Below, piece after piece: positions 1-13,207 of a stretch of DNA of 64,000 nt. The translations under genes were made by a program, and so were the position numbers. Numbering within the stretch: the first letter of the stretch is position 1; the number at the start of each line of letters is the position of its first letter. This stretch comes from Adenophora triphylla var. japonica (taxonomy: Eukaryota; Streptophyta; Magnoliopsida; Asterales; Campanulaceae). The notes beneath the pieces were generated by a model. It had not been told where the DNA came from and did no database searches. It worked only from the letters and a program-made list of their open reading frames with translations. The DNA lies in assembly GCA_022495995.1 (NCBI GenBank), contig JAFEMH010006974.1, positions 1 through 64,000 on the forward strand, read 5' to 3'.

Positions 1-1821
1 GACATGGATTAAAGGGAAGTCGTGCTCTGGCTGGGACGCCCGATGCCCGGGAGATGGCTGGGGTGGCACGAGTCGTGCCCTGTGGCACTCAGCCGTGCCT
101 CGGCCTCGGTGACATCGGGGTCAACTTTGGAGCCGTTTAAACCTTAATCGAACTAGGAATCCAAATGAAATCTCTTTAACCTAGATTAAAAAGTAGAATA
201 CTTTGGCTACACAATGACATCTTAAGTGATCAAAATGGAATTGTCAGGAAGTAGTTTAAATATTGTCCCGAAAACGTTGATAGGTTTGGACCCAGAATCT
301 CATCAAAATAGTTCCAACTTGGGAAATAGATCTTGAACTTTTATTAAGGTCAGTTTCGAGGTGGCATAATAATTATGTAAGAATGGTTTACGATTCATAG
401 TGGCCTTTACTTACTCCATATCTTTGGTGAGTAGTTTGCAATACAGTAAAAGCTATATGTTTCACTATTTGAGCTAATTGGTAGATCGGGTACGTATCAC
501 TTTAGGCATACGGTTATTCCAAGTTGTGGAATTATTGATTATATGGTTACTCCATTATCCTAAGTATGGACTATTTCGACAAGTGTTATGCGGGCATCCC
601 AAAAGTGTGGATTATGTGTTATATAAATGGGTGTTATATCCCAATGGTGGATTATACGCACGCTGATTTTACGGTATTCCTAGCGGTGTGGATTATTTGG
701 CAAGTTATTGCATCGTTATTCCAAGTATGGATATGTTTACTATGTGGTTGTACGGTTATCCCACCAGATTTATTTCGTTATCATTCATATTTATCGATGA
801 TACTATGCATACAGTATTACTTAAATGTTGCATTACGGTATTGATCGGGTACGAGCATAAGACAATACCATGTTGTTATATTGTTATCCCGTTTTTATGG
901 ATTATCTCAAGTATCTATCATGTGCTTGAGCGTGTTTATGTTCGGGCGGGTATGATGGATTTCCCAAATTCAATTATTGATTTGTTCAATAAGTGATTGA
1001 AGGCTCACATACGGGCTAATTCCTTCACTCGCGTTTCACGGAGCGGGGCCGTGCTAACGATCGTATTCACCCAAAAAGCATGCTGCACTGCTCCGATCGT
1101 CGTAGTGAGGGACTATATTATTGTCGTGATAATTTCAATATAGGTATCCTTCTTCTTATATGGATGGTCTCTGTGGTATGAGTCTCTATAAGAGTGCGAA
1201 TGTGGTCAGGAGGCAATTCTCACCAAAGAGTGGAGTTTTACTCCCACGTCGTACGACTTATCGTTCGTACTAGAAAAGGTAAAATGAGGTAACGTAAGGT
1301 GTTTACCGCTTTCATAATGTGTTAAGCGTTGTCATGCTATGTGTCAGATCTTTGTTTCCGTAATCTCGCCGCATCCATAATAGCTCATCAGAGATTTATT
1401 CCTCACCCCTCTCCCCTTTTACCGTTTTTAGATTCTCGAGACAAGGTGGACCACAAACGGGCAAGTAAGGGCGGTGAGGAGTTTGGAAGTTATATTGTGG
1501 GAATTGTCGTGGTATGATTAGGTTGGTATAGAAAGTGTACGTTGGTATAATTCATTTGTGGAATTGTATTTATAAATCTTTACTTTATTGTTATAACCGA
1601 GGCCTTTTTTGTAATTAAAAACCGTTTCTTACTTTCTAAGTTAGTCAATTATTTCTCCGTTGTGAAAAGGTTTAGATTTATTTTAAATGGTTAAGTAATA
1701 ATTGTATTTAATTTTGAAAGCAAATAAAAGTTTTTAAAGGCTTTGTGGATAATTTGGGTTAGCTTGAGGACGCCCTCCAGCCTCGGGACACGTGTAGGTT
1801 CCGGGTCGGGGTCCCCTCGCA
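1..1821 (+). mobile_element. Gypsy-A 5' LTR (3' two thirds)
   Basis: Base 1 onward lines up by eye with bases from about 6133 of the LTR at 5172-7916, so the window opens about 960 bp inside this LTR. The two stay collinear with small indels up to the shared terminal block (gacacgtgtaggttccgg). The 3' end is placed at 1821, where ctcgca replaces the terminal ctcaca of the other copies and a primer binding site follows. Inside are a GGCACGAGTCGTGCC-type dyad (64-110) and a run of degenerate repeats about 40 bp long (about 510-930). Short ORFs here are translations of these repeats and are not genes. Confidence 0.85.
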
Positions 1822-4800
1822 GCTGGTATCGAGCTCCTGCTAGAGTTCAAGCTCCTCCGCGGCAGTAGTCTAGCTCGAGCGAGAGCAGAGTGATAACCGC
1901 ACGTCGAGAGTTTAATGCGGTGAAATTGTTCAAAGACGTAAAATGATATTGACCAACCAAGGAATCAAGGAAGGGAAGCGAAGTTTTGGAAAGATAGATT
2001 TCCCACCATCATTTGAGGTATTTTACCCGGCTCAGAGTTAGGATTCATACTTTCATAAATCTTCGTTCATTCATTCTCATGTGGCATTACATTTCATCTT
2101 TTATTTGCATAATTGGCCTCAAGAGTTGCCTTATGTGTCGTGGAGGTCTCTACTCCGATGGGGTCGTACCTCGAATCATCCTTAATTATCTTTGGTAATT
2201 GTGATTAAGCCGGGCATGCATTGCCTGGTGGATTCACAAGGTCACGAGTACCTATCCGTGAATCATCGTTATGTTAACCTTCGAATTATTTGAATAGTTT
2301 GGTCAGGTTTGAGGAGGACTCGTCGCAAAGAAGCGCTTAGTCTCCTTTTTATCTACGTTTGATTTACCTCCGCTGTGTGTAATTGAGTCGGGTAAATTAT
2401 TAATTGATATTATGTCACAATCGCGTAATTTGCTCTAAAAAGTCCGCCTAATTAAGAGTGATTTATGGCTGTGGTACTTCAAGCGTGAGTCATTATACAT
2501 CAAGGTGTCTGGTGGGGAGACTAGAAATATTGGGACTAGTATTGGAAAGTGATAGTCTAAGCTGGGATTATATGTGGTTATAAAATATCGCGAGTACGAT
2601 GATCTTATGGTGAACCAATATATCTTCGCTTTCATGTGCATATTAGTTGATTAAGTGGTGTTTTCTAGGTGGGTTTCCAAAAATGGGTTTTCATCAGGTG
2701 CATCATACCAGATATTGAGATTTTGGAATTAAGCTATAAGGTATTATTTTGGCATCTCGGATTCCAGATAAAGGACACTAATTGGGATTGACGGACTTGA
2801 TGATTCATCTTGGGAAAGTATTCGATAAAAGTTAAGATAAATGCAGCTTAAAGTGAATCTCCATAAGGGTAAGTTGTTACTATAATTAGAAAAAGATGAT
2901 ACTTGGTGGTTATTTATAAGGTTATAGAGATCTTAAATAGGTAATCGTGAAGAATAAGTATTCGTTAAAGCACTTGTCAAGGACGATTTGTATGGGACTC
3001 CGATTTTAGAAACTAGTAGGATACCTCAATGGTTATTAGTTAAATTTTTCTGAGTGTTACAATTACAAAGGAAAATTGGGCTTCAAAGGATATACTTCAC
3101 GACAACATTTGTATTTAATATGACCGTTTTTGAAATGTGGTACAGTATTAGTTAGTGGGTGATAATTAGGTAAATATGAAGTTAAGTACAATAGATGTAG
3201 TTATTTGGCGACTTATAGGATCAACTTAAAATTGATAATGTATGGACTGGGTTGTTTTGAGAGACGACATTATCATTAGTGGAGGAAATAAAATGAGGAT
3301 GAATCTTATTGGGAGGAAGAATACTTTAGGATGATTTCACCCTATAGTGCCTCGACTTAGTTGCGGGACCTCATATGAGAAATTAGTGTGATGTTTGGTA
3401 GGTAATGGGCGTTATGTGAATTTTCTGGAGTTGTCGATGGTTATCGAGAGGTAAGTTAGTTACGCGTACAATTAGGGTGTAATCGCAAATTGAGGATGAT
3501 TTACCTAGTTTATAAGCTTAATGATTGTTTAGTGTTATTTATCGGAAATAGTAATAGTATGGCAAGATTGTGTTTTCTTATAGAGAAATTAACTAAGTAT
3601 AAATATTATAAGTGGTGGCTATAATATAAATAGAGGTCAAACAAGAATATTATGTTGGTATTGTTTAATTGTGTTTAACAATTGAAAGTGTGTGTTGAAC
3701 TTCGGTGTGAGCATTTGTATCTCTTCTGGGGATAATTGATTTAATAAGGTCGGTGAACCGTTTTTGTGTACATTAAAATCTGTGAGTAATTTAACTGTCT
3801 ACAACTGGTATGGGACGGTTGTAGATAATTAAATCACTCGAGTTATTTTTGGTAGCTTATCAATCTTTTGAAAAATTTCTTAAGAGTGTGAGTGGTTTAG
3901 TTAATTAAAACCGGTATGGGACAGCTTTTAAATAAATAAACCATTCGAGTCTCATTTGATCTCATTTTATCTATCCTCGAATTTTGAAAGATGTTGTAAA
4001 TTTTCGAAAGATTGGTTATTTTAAAGATATAGTTCGTGCGTAAGCAAGTAAGAAGGCAACCTAGTCCCCCATAGTGATTGATTACATTACGCTTGATCCG
4101 AGAAATGATGTGATAAATTGTGGGGTTATTAATGTGGGAGGTCGCAGTAGATTCGGTTTTGTTTTGGTTTGGATCGGCTCCGTTGTGGGCGGCCAACCAT
4201 TTGATTTGAATATTGATCTGTCTCGGACTCCGAAAATAAGTGGAACATTGAATTGTGTTATATAGTCGACCAGTGTTCCGCTTATAGAAATCATGATCGT
4301 ATTAGCATGTGCATATTTATTATTTCACGGGCAGTGCTATTTAATGTTTATATCATGAGATATTTATTGATAAAGTCCTCATATATGTTAGGAGATAGTT
4401 TGGTTGTATAAACCCCATAGTATTAGAGGGATTGATAGACATCATTTGGAAGATCCTTTGGAAGGTAGGAATACTATTAAGTTTAACTTCGTGAAAAATT
4501 GAGGAATCATTACTTATTGTTGAAAATATGCTACGGGCATGTACAATGGATTTTAGTAGTCGATAGGTCGTATGGTTACCAATGATTGGGTGCGTATAAT
4601 AGCGCTTATCATTCTAACGTTGGAGATAAAACCGTATAAGGCGTTGTTCGGGAAGAAATATCGATCTCTAAATTGTTGGTGTGAGGTTATAAAAGCAAGG
4701 CCTAAGGTAGATCGGGCGCCAAAGTGGTAAATCATGTGGAGTCTTAGAAAAGGTTGGGTGATGTGACTCATAGACGGGCCGGGAGCAAATTTATAGAGTA

Positions 4801-5171
4801 ATTGAAGCTTTAAAGGTAATATCGTAAGGTATTGGGTAACACAAGATGTAATACTTTTCATTTAAATATACTTTCTTCGAGGTCGTGAAAATTCGGGTTA
4901 GCGATAATGGTATGGTATTCTGAGTATTGAGTTGTTATATCACATTATTAATGAAATTTGAATCTTGGAAAGAATCATAGCATTGATGAGACTGATTGGG
5001 AATTGAAGTCTTAGGGTATTTAAGTTGTGAAAATGTATAGTGAAATCATGCTTTTGAGAGGTCTAATTGAAAATGTTAAGTTAGAATGTGTGAAAGTTAA
5101 CCTTTGCTATTTGAACCTTATGGTAAGTGACAGTCAAATTCGGGACGAATTTTTCTTTAAGGGGGAGTGAG
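1822..5171 (+). pseudogene. Decayed interior of gypsy-A
   Basis: This 3.35-kb stretch lies between PBS and polypurine tract and has no ORF above about 112 codons on either strand. It is not simply unrelated DNA. The block at about 4590-4690 aligns by eye with gypsy-B pol at about 10185-10290 (shared ccgtat, gcgttgt, cgatctc and gaggtt at matching spacing), so it includes remains of the integrase end of pol riddled with substitutions and stops. The rest I could not assign; it is AT-rich and may be decayed gag-pol or unrelated filler. The last 40 bp match the end of the gypsy-B interior, including a polypurine tract (about 5158-5171). Gypsy-A is non-autonomous. Confidence 0.6.
1824..1835 (+). 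other. Primer binding site of gypsy-A
   Basis: The bases tggtatcgagct differ slightly from the plant initiator-Met tRNA primer site (TGGTATCAGAGC). They lie 2 bp after the LTR end at 1821, which is the expected position. This fixes the orientation (+) and marks where the interior of gypsy-A begins. Confidence 0.75.
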
Positions 5172-7916
5172 TGTAACGACCCCAACCCTAGGCACTAATT
5201 TTAAATATTATATTATGTGCTTTTAATATTTATGTTAGCTTTATGTGTTCAATTATGTCTTTAATTTCTTAATTTAAGAAACTTGGAGAAATAATAAAAA
5301 TGGGAATATGCTAAATAGTACAAGGAGGTAATTGGGTAGGATGAATTATTTAAGATAAGGATTTATTTTTTTTAAAAATGAGTTAGGGTGAAAGCCTTGA
5401 TTTATTTTTGAAGGGGGCCAATTGTATTACTCCCTCCTATGCATGCCAAGTGTCACCTCCCTCCCCCTCCTCTTACTCCCCTCCCCTACTCCTCGACCGG
5501 CCCCCTCTTTCTTGACCACTTATACTTCTTCTTCTTTCTTCCTCTTCACTTTCTCCCTCATACTTTCCATGGAAACCATTATTGGAGCTTCATCTTCTCA
5601 AGCTCCTACCAAGCTCAAATCTTCACCATTTTTCAATCCGGGAGCACTTTTGGAATCTAGAGACCAAGCAGGAGTTCATCAAGCTAAAGAAATCCTTGAT
5701 CCATCTCCGATTTTTAGAGTGAGTTATTATGACTTCCTTTCTTTGTATGCTCATCAATGATTTGATGTTGTATTGTTATTAAATGATTGTTTAATGCCTT
5801 AGAATGATAGTATTGTTCATAAAGGTTGATTAAGAATGTAAGAAAGTGGATTGAACTAGATTTAGAAACTAAGTGTGAAATGTGATATTGTGATGGTTGA
5901 ATGAGTAGTAAATCCAAGAGTGAGTAACCTAGGTTGATGTTATTTTGGAGATTAAATGATCTATAATGATATGGATGAAGTTAGTAAACCTTTTTATGTT
6001 CACAAAATAGAGGAAACTTGGGTTGGGATAAATTGGTATAGCTACATAGGTATTTCCAAATTTGTTCCGACTCAGTTCAGTGGCACGAGTCGTGTCTCCC
6101 GTGGCACGAGTCGTGCCTTGGACGGGACGAGTCGTGACATGGATTAAAGGGAAGTCGTGCCTAGTGGGGACGCCCGATCTCCTGAGGAAGGCCAAAGTGG
6201 CACGAGTCGGTGATGCCCCTGGGCACGAGTCGTGCCCCGGCCTCGGTGACATCGGGTCAACTTTGGAGCTGTTTAAACCTAATCGAACTAGAATCCAAAT
6301 GAAATCTCTTTAACCTAGATTAAAGTAGAATACTTTGGCTACACAATGACATCTTAAGTGATCAAAATGGAATTGTGGAAGTAGTTTAAATATTGTCCCG
6401 AAAATGGTTGATAGGTTTGATTTGTAATTTCATCAAAATAGTTCCAACTTGGGGAATAGATCTTGAACTTTTATTAAGGTTGTTCGAGGTGGTATAATAA
6501 TTATGTAAGAATGGTTTACGATTCATAAGTGGCCTTACTTACTCCATATCTTTGGTGAAAGTAGTTTGCAATAGAGTAAAAGCTATAGGTTTCACTATCG
6601 AGCTAATTGGCAATGGGTATGTATCACTTTCAGTGGCATGGTTATTCCAAGTTGTGGAATTCATTGATTATATGGTTACCTTAATATCCTAAGTATGGAC
6701 TATTTGACAAGTGTTATGTGGCATCCCAAAGTGTGGATTATGTGTTATATAGTGGTGTTATATCCCCAATGGTGGATTATATGGCACATGTTGATTTTAT
6801 GGTATTCCTGGTGTGGATTATTTGGCAAGTTATTGCATTGTTATTCCAAGTATGGATATGTTTACTATGTGGTTGTATGGTTATCCCAATTGTGGATTTA
6901 TTTGTTATCATTCATATTTATTGATGATACTATGCATAGTGTATTACTTAAATGTTGCATTACGGGTATTGATCGTGGCATGCAGTATACATTACCATGT
7001 TGTTATATTGTTATCCCGTTTTGTGGATTATCTCAAGTGTATCTATCATGTGCTTCGAGCGTGTTTATGTTCGGGTGGGTATGATGGATTTCAATCAATT
7101 ATTGATTTGTTCAATAAGTGATTGAAGGTTCGTCATACCGGCGACCCTTCCCCACTCGCGGCCACTGAGCGGGGCCGTGCTAACGATCGTATTGACTCAA
7201 AAAGCTTTACAGACTGCACAAGGATCGTTGTAAGGGAGGGACGTATATTATTGTTGGATACTCTAATATAGGTATCCTTTCTTATACGGATGGTCCCGGG
7301 GTAATGAGTCCTATAAGCAGGTGAATGTGCCGGAGGCAATTCACCAAAGAGGTGGAGTTTTACTCCCACGTTGTACGACTTATTGTTCGTGTACGGGAAA
7401 AGGTAAAATGAGGTAACGTAAGGTGTTTACCGCTTTCATAATGTGTTAAGTGTTGTCATGCTATGTGTTGCATCTTGCTTTGGCATCTTGCCGCATCCAT
7501 AATAGCTCATTTGAGATTTATTCTCACCCCTCTCCCTTTACCGCTTTTAGATTCTCGAGACAAAGTGGACCACCAAGTAAGGGCGGTGAGGAGTTTGGAA
7601 GTTATATTGTGGGAATTGTCGTGGTATGATTAGGTTGGTATAGAAAGTGTACGTTGGTATAATTCATTTGTGGAATTGTATTTATAAATCTTTACTTTAT
7701 GTTATAACCGAGGCCTTTTTGTAATTAAAACCGTTTCTTACTTTCTAAGTTAGTCAATTATTTCTCCGTTGTGAAAAGGTTTAGATTTATTTTAAATGGT
7801 TATAATAATTGTATTTAATTTTGAAAGTTAAATAAAAGTTTTAAAGGTTTAGGATAATTGGGGTTAGTTTGAGGACGCTCCACTGACACGTGTAGGTTCC
7901 GGGTCGGGTCCTCACA
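5172..7916 (+). mobile_element. Gypsy-A 3' LTR (2745 bp)
   Basis: It starts TGTAACGACC directly after the polypurine tract and ends TCCTCACA, giving the TG...CA termini of LTRs. Its distal two thirds match 1-1821. Its opening and many blocks also match, at lower identity, the LTR at 10893-13207. It carries five dyad motifs of type GGCACGAGTCGTGCC (6081-6136 and 6199-6237), where gypsy leaders often fold. It also has degenerate repeats about 40 bp long (about 6640-7050) and a CT-rich leader near 5440-5580. The ORFs at 5422-5760 and 6695-7121 fall inside and look like chance products of the repeats. At 7916 it abuts pol coding sequence of gypsy-B with no primer binding site between. Confidence 0.85.
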
Positions 7917-10858
7917 TAAGGGGTGTACGGGGTTACTTGGCTTATGTGGTAGATTCCAATAAGAAGTCCCCGAGTTAGCTCATGTCCCGGTTGTGAATGA
8001 GTTTAGTGACGTGTTTTCGAGTGAGTACTCTATGCCTCCTGGATCGTGAGGTAGAGTTTTGTATTGACTTAGTACCCTGCACCGCCCTATCTCTAAAGCA
8101 CCCTATAGAATGGCTCCTACGAGTTAAAAGAGTTGAAGGTCCAATTGCAAGAATTGCTAGACCGGGGTTTTATTCGCCCTAGTGTGTCTCCGTGGGGAGC
8201 ACCGGTTCTATTTTGTTAGGAAGAAGGATGGTACCTTACGATTATGTATAGATTATCGTTTGTTGAACCAAGCCACCTATAAAAGAATAAGTATCCTCTT
8301 CCCGCACATAGATGAATTATTTGACCAACTCCAAGGTTCCGTTATCTACTCAAAGCTTGATTTGAGAAGCGGATACCATCAAGCCAAGATTAGGCCGGAT
8401 GATATTGCTAAAACAAATTTTCCGAACTAGATATGGTCACTATGAGTTTGTTGTGATGCCTTTTAGGTCGACTCAATGCTCCACCGTGTTTACGGATATG
8501 ATTGAACCGTGTTTTCAAGCCTTATCTTGATAGCTTTGTGGTGGTATTCATTGATGATATCCTTGTCTATTCTAAGTCCCGGGAAGAGCATGAAAATCAT
8601 TTGAGGATTGTCTTGTCAGTTCTTTGTGAGAAGCAGTTGTACGCCAAGTTCAGCAAGTGTGAGTTTCTGGCTTCGAGTGTGTTTCTTTCTTGGGGCATGT
8701 AGTGTCGAGTTCGGGAATTTCTGTGGACCCTTCGAAAATTGAAGCCGTGGTTAATTGGAAGCAACCTTCGACTGTGACTGAGGTTCGTAGTTTCCTTGGT
8801 TTGGCGGGGTATTACCGAAGGTTTATTGAAGGGTTTTCTCGGATTGCGACTCCATTGACTAGGTTGACTCGGAAAGATGTATCATTCATATGGGATTCCA
8901 AGTGTGAAGAAAGTTTTAATGAATTGAAGAAGAGGTTGACGACGGCTCCTATTCTTACCCTTCCTGATGGTCATGTGAGAATTTTGTGGATCTATAGTGA
9001 TGCCTCGAAGGCGGGTTTGGGATGTGTCCTAATGCAAAATGGGAAAGTTATTGCGTATGCCTCTAGAAAGTTATCACCGGCGGAACAGAATTACCCTACT
9101 CATGATATGGAATTGGCGGCGATCGTGTTTGCGTTACATAAATGGAAGCATTACCTTTATGGGGCGAAATTTGAGATATTCACCGATCATAAGAGTTTGA
9201 AGTACTTATTTACCCAAAAGGAGTTGAACAACCGACAAAGGAGATGGCTTGAGTTCTTGAAGGATTTTGATTGTATAATTTCTTATCATCTGGGGAAGGC
9301 CAATGTAGTGGCGGATGCGATTAGCCGAAAGGCGTATGTGATGCCTTTGAGTTCCCAGAATTGAAGAGTGAGGTAATCATTTCGAATGTTCGAGCCGTTC
9401 CTTACATTGTATGGAGATTTGAAGGAAGCTCAACAAGGTGATCCTGAGTTGAAGAAAATTTTAGATCAAGTGCAAGATGGGAAAGCCGGGGAATTTGCGT
9501 TGAATAGAGATGGGATTTTAACTTTCCAAGGGAGAATTTGTGTTCCTTCATCACCGGAAATCAAGAGGCGTGTCTTAGAGGATGGCCATAAGTCCAAGTT
9601 TGCGATTCATCCGGTAGTACCAAAATGTATCAAGACTTGAAGCGTGGGTATTGGTGTGAATGGTATGAAGAGGGAAATTGCGGATTATGTGTCCAAGTGT
9701 TTGACTTGTCAACGTATTAAGGCAGAACATCGTAGACCGCGGGACTACTTCAACCGTTGGATATTCCGGAATGGAAATGGGAAGGGATCTCGATGGATTT
9801 TGTTTCGGGTTTGTCTCTTGTCGCTAAGAAGATGGATGCTATTTGGGTTATTGTGGATAGATTGACAAAGTCGGCTCATTTTCTTCCGGTATCAACCAAG
9901 TTTTCATTAGAGAAGTTAGCTCGCCAAGTTGTATATGAAGGAAATTGTGAGACTTCATGGGGTTTCGGTTAGTATTGTTTCCGACAGAGATCCGAGGTTT
10001 ACATCTAGATTTTGGAGAGCATCGCATGAAGCCTCGGGGTTCTAAATTGTGTTTCAAGACGCTGCTTCATCCTCAAACCGACGGTCAGTCCGAGAGAACT
10101 ATTCAGATACTTGAGGATATGTTACGGGCTTCAGTGTGATGGATTTCCAATTGTCATGGGAGGATCATCTACCTTTAGTGGAGTTTGCCTACAACAACAG
10201 CTATCGCCCAGTATTGAGATGGCTCCGTATGAAGCGTTGTATGGTAGGAAGTGTCGATCTCCGATGTGTTGGGACGAGGTTGGTGAAGCGAGACTTTGGG
10301 GCCCAGATTTGGTTAGAGATTCAACGGAGAAGATTAAAGTGATTCGGGATAGATTGAAGACGGCTCAGAGTAGACAGAAAAGCTACGCCGACAATAGAAG
10401 ACGGGATTTATCTTTTCAAAGTGGGCGACTTTGTGTTCTTGAAGGTCTCTCCGAGGACGGGAATCAAAAGGTTTGGTAACAAGGGTAAATTGGCTCCGAG
10501 GTTCGTTGGTCCGTTTGAGATCTTAGAGAAGATTGGGGATTTGGCTTACCGGTTGGCATTACCACCGTCTTTTTCTTTACTCCATGATGTTTTCCATGTT
10601 TCTATGTTGAGGAAGTATTGTCATGATCCTTCTCATATCTTGAGTTCTCCCCCCGATGATGTCCAAGCGGACATGTCTTATGTTGAAGAACCGTTAAGAG
10701 TTTTAGAATTCCAAGTTAAGGAGTTGAGAACTAAGAGTATCCCTATAGTGAAGGTCCTTTGGAAGAATCATACCGTTGAGGAAGCAACGTGGGAGCTAGA
10801 GTCGGAGATGAGAGAGAAATACCCTTGGTTGTTTGAAAATGCAAGTAAGTCTTTTTAA
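7917..10858 (+). pseudogene. Gypsy-B pol remnant (RT, RNase H, integrase, chromodomain-like tail)
   Basis: Domains run in Ty3/gypsy order but in several frames. The linker after protease is at about 7935-8030. Reverse transcriptase spans about 8180-8700, with LCIDYR and the catalytic FIDD core (near 8540). RNase H spans about 8960-9340 (YSDAS, then DHKSL). The integrase zinc-binding region is about 9590-9720, and its core runs about 9780-10130 with the HPQTDGQSER block (about 10066-10095). The C-terminal part is 10421-10858, ending in a W-rich chromodomain-like segment (VLWKNH, ATWELE), which suggests the Tekay/Del-type chromovirus branch. At least eight frame breaks or stops prevent expression. 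Gag and protease are absent: sequence starts at the LTR edge (7916/7917), consistent with gypsy-A lying inside this element. Confidence 0.9.
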
Positions 10859-10892
10859 AATTCGGGACGGATTTTCTTTAAGGGGGAGTGAG

Positions 10893-13207
10893 TGTAACGA
10901 CCCTAACCCTAGGCACAATTTTAGTATAATATTATATGCTTTTAATATTAATGTTAACTTATGTGTCTATTTTATGTCTTTACATTCTTATGTCAAGATG
11001 AAATGGTTGGAGAATAATTTAGAACCCTTAGAATTTTTAGAGAAATAAAATAAAGCATTGGGAAAATATAATAATAGGAAATGAATAAAATGTGGAAGGA
11101 GGATTAAAGTATGTGGAATAAATACTTGAGTAGGAGAGTTTAATTTAAATGCTTTGAAATATTAGGGAAATAAATTGGTATTTTGGTGAAAGCCTTGGAA
11201 ATTATAAGTTAGGGTGGGGGGGACCAATTTCCTTAAATTACTCTCCTTCCCCCTCACTAGTCAAGGCACACCATACTTCCTCTTACACTTCCATACTCCA
11301 TCTACCTCCTCCCTCATCCATTTCATTTTACTCTTACCATTCTCCATGGAAAGAGCATTGTAAAATCCTCCATTTCTCAAACTCCTACCAAGTTCATTCC
11401 TTGTCCATTTTTAAATCCAATTGTCCTTTTGTGAGTGGTACATCTAAAGGAGTTGATCAAGCCTAGAAAAGCTTCATTCCATCTTGTATTTGCTAGAGGT
11501 GAGTTATTATGACCCTTTTCCTTCTTTGGAATATTCATGAATATTAATTTTGTTATGGTTGTTCTATTGGTTTTGATGCTTGGGGAAACTTTCTTGAATT
11601 GAGGAATTTGTTTGTTTTATAGGATATGTTGTGGTTCATGGAAGTGGTAATGATCTAGGGTTAAGACATGAGTCGACGAAGTTAAATGAGTTAGAATGAA
11701 GTTAGCAAAGTTGGAAATTTTCCTTAGGGTTCACAAATTTAGAAGTCTTGGTTGGAACATTTGAATTTTTTGGGGAAATAGTTGTTGCTGCGCCGTCAAT
11801 ACGCCTCCGTTCCTCGGGGCCGAGGCACGAGTCGTGCCCCCTTGGCACGAGTCGTGCCCTTGGCCAAATCGTGACCACGAGTCGTACTCTAGGAGGTCCA
11901 ATCGTTCGAGTGACTTAAGGGATCGAGCACGAGTCGTGCCTGGGGCACAAGTCGTGCCCGACCCGGTTTCTCACATCAATTTTAAAGTCAAGCTCAAACC
12001 CTATCAAACTAGAACCAAAAATGAAATCTCTTTAACCTAGATTAAAGTAGAATACTTTGGCTACACAATGACATCTTAAGTGATCAAAATGGAATTGGGA
12101 AAGTACTTTAAATGTTGCTTGGAAAACACTAGTTAACCTAGTTTGGTAACTTGACAAATATGATCCCAACTTGGTAGAATTGTCTTAGACCTTTAAAAAG
12201 GCTATGTATTATGGTATAATGACCTTGTAGGATGGATTGATGATATTTCCTTGCTCTTACTTGAGTTCATATACATTGGTTATATTATGCGTAATGTGTT
12301 GAATAACTGTTGCACTATGATGTTGGTTGGACATGAGTATATTTTACCATGTTGCTATATTGTTATCCCTTTTGTGGATTATGTTTCAAGTAACTATTAT
12401 GTGCTTGATAATGTGTTAATCAGCTGATGTTGGGGGTATAACATAATACGATCAATTATGGAAGTGTGACCTAATGTGATCGGATTATGTTATATCTATG
12501 ACCGTCCCCTCCCCGTGGCACATTGTGTCGGGTATAGCATCCGTAGTGAGCCAAAAGCCTTACAGAGTTGCTACTATCTTATTTGGTTCCCTGAAAAATG
12601 GGTCTTATAAGATGTGAGTATTTGCTAAGCAGCTTACTTAAGATTGGAGTATTATTATACCCAATGTTGTACGACTATTGTTCAGACGGGAAAAGGTAAA
12701 TCAAGGTAATGGAATGTGTTTACAGCTTTTCCAATGTGTTATGTGCGACTTGTTATGTGTTGCATTTATTTGGCATATTGCTGCATTCATAATAGCTTGC
12801 TGAGATTTATTCTCACCCCTCTCCCTTTAATGTTTTTAGAGCTCGAGACAGGCGGACCGGCCAAGTAAGGACGGAAAGGAGTTTGGCAGTGAGCTTTTGG
12901 GTATTGTCGGGGTACGTTAGGTTGGCGTAGAAAGTATATTTTTTTATAATTCCTTTATGGAAGTTTGTAATTATAAACTTAAATTTCTACGTTGGAACCA
13001 CCATCTTTTGTAACAAAACAATTTGGTATTTTCAAAGTTAGTCCACTCTTCCTCCGGTGTGGAGAGTAGTGGAGTTGATTTGAAATGGTTATGTTAATCT
13101 AGTTATGTTTGAAAGTTATATTAAAGTTTTCAAAGTTTAGTATATTTGGGTTAGTTTGAGGATGCTCCAACTCGGGACACGTGTAGGTTCCGGCTCGGGT
13201 CCTCACA
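10893..13207 (+). mobile_element. Gypsy-B 3' LTR (2315 bp)
   Basis: It begins TGTAACGACC right after the purine tract aagggggagtgag (about 10880-10892) and ends TCCTCACA. It is homologous to the gypsy-A LTRs but clearly more diverged from them than they are from each other. That fits it belonging to the gypsy-B interior to its left. It has its own cluster of the dyad motif GGCACGAGTCGTGCC (11824-11958, about five imperfect copies). The right edge meets the middle of a copia LTR at 13208. Confidence 0.85.

Noticed and set aside
5422..5760. 112-codon ORF with Pro/Leu/Ser-rich start
   Set aside because: It lies in the CT-rich leader of the gypsy-A LTR; the homologous LTR at 10893-13207 does not keep the frame.
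6695..7121. ORFs of 102-129 codons rich in Tyr, Trp and Ile
   Set aside because: They are translations of the degenerate 40-bp repeat of the gypsy LTR; the related copy at 566-996 shows the same residues in shifted frames.
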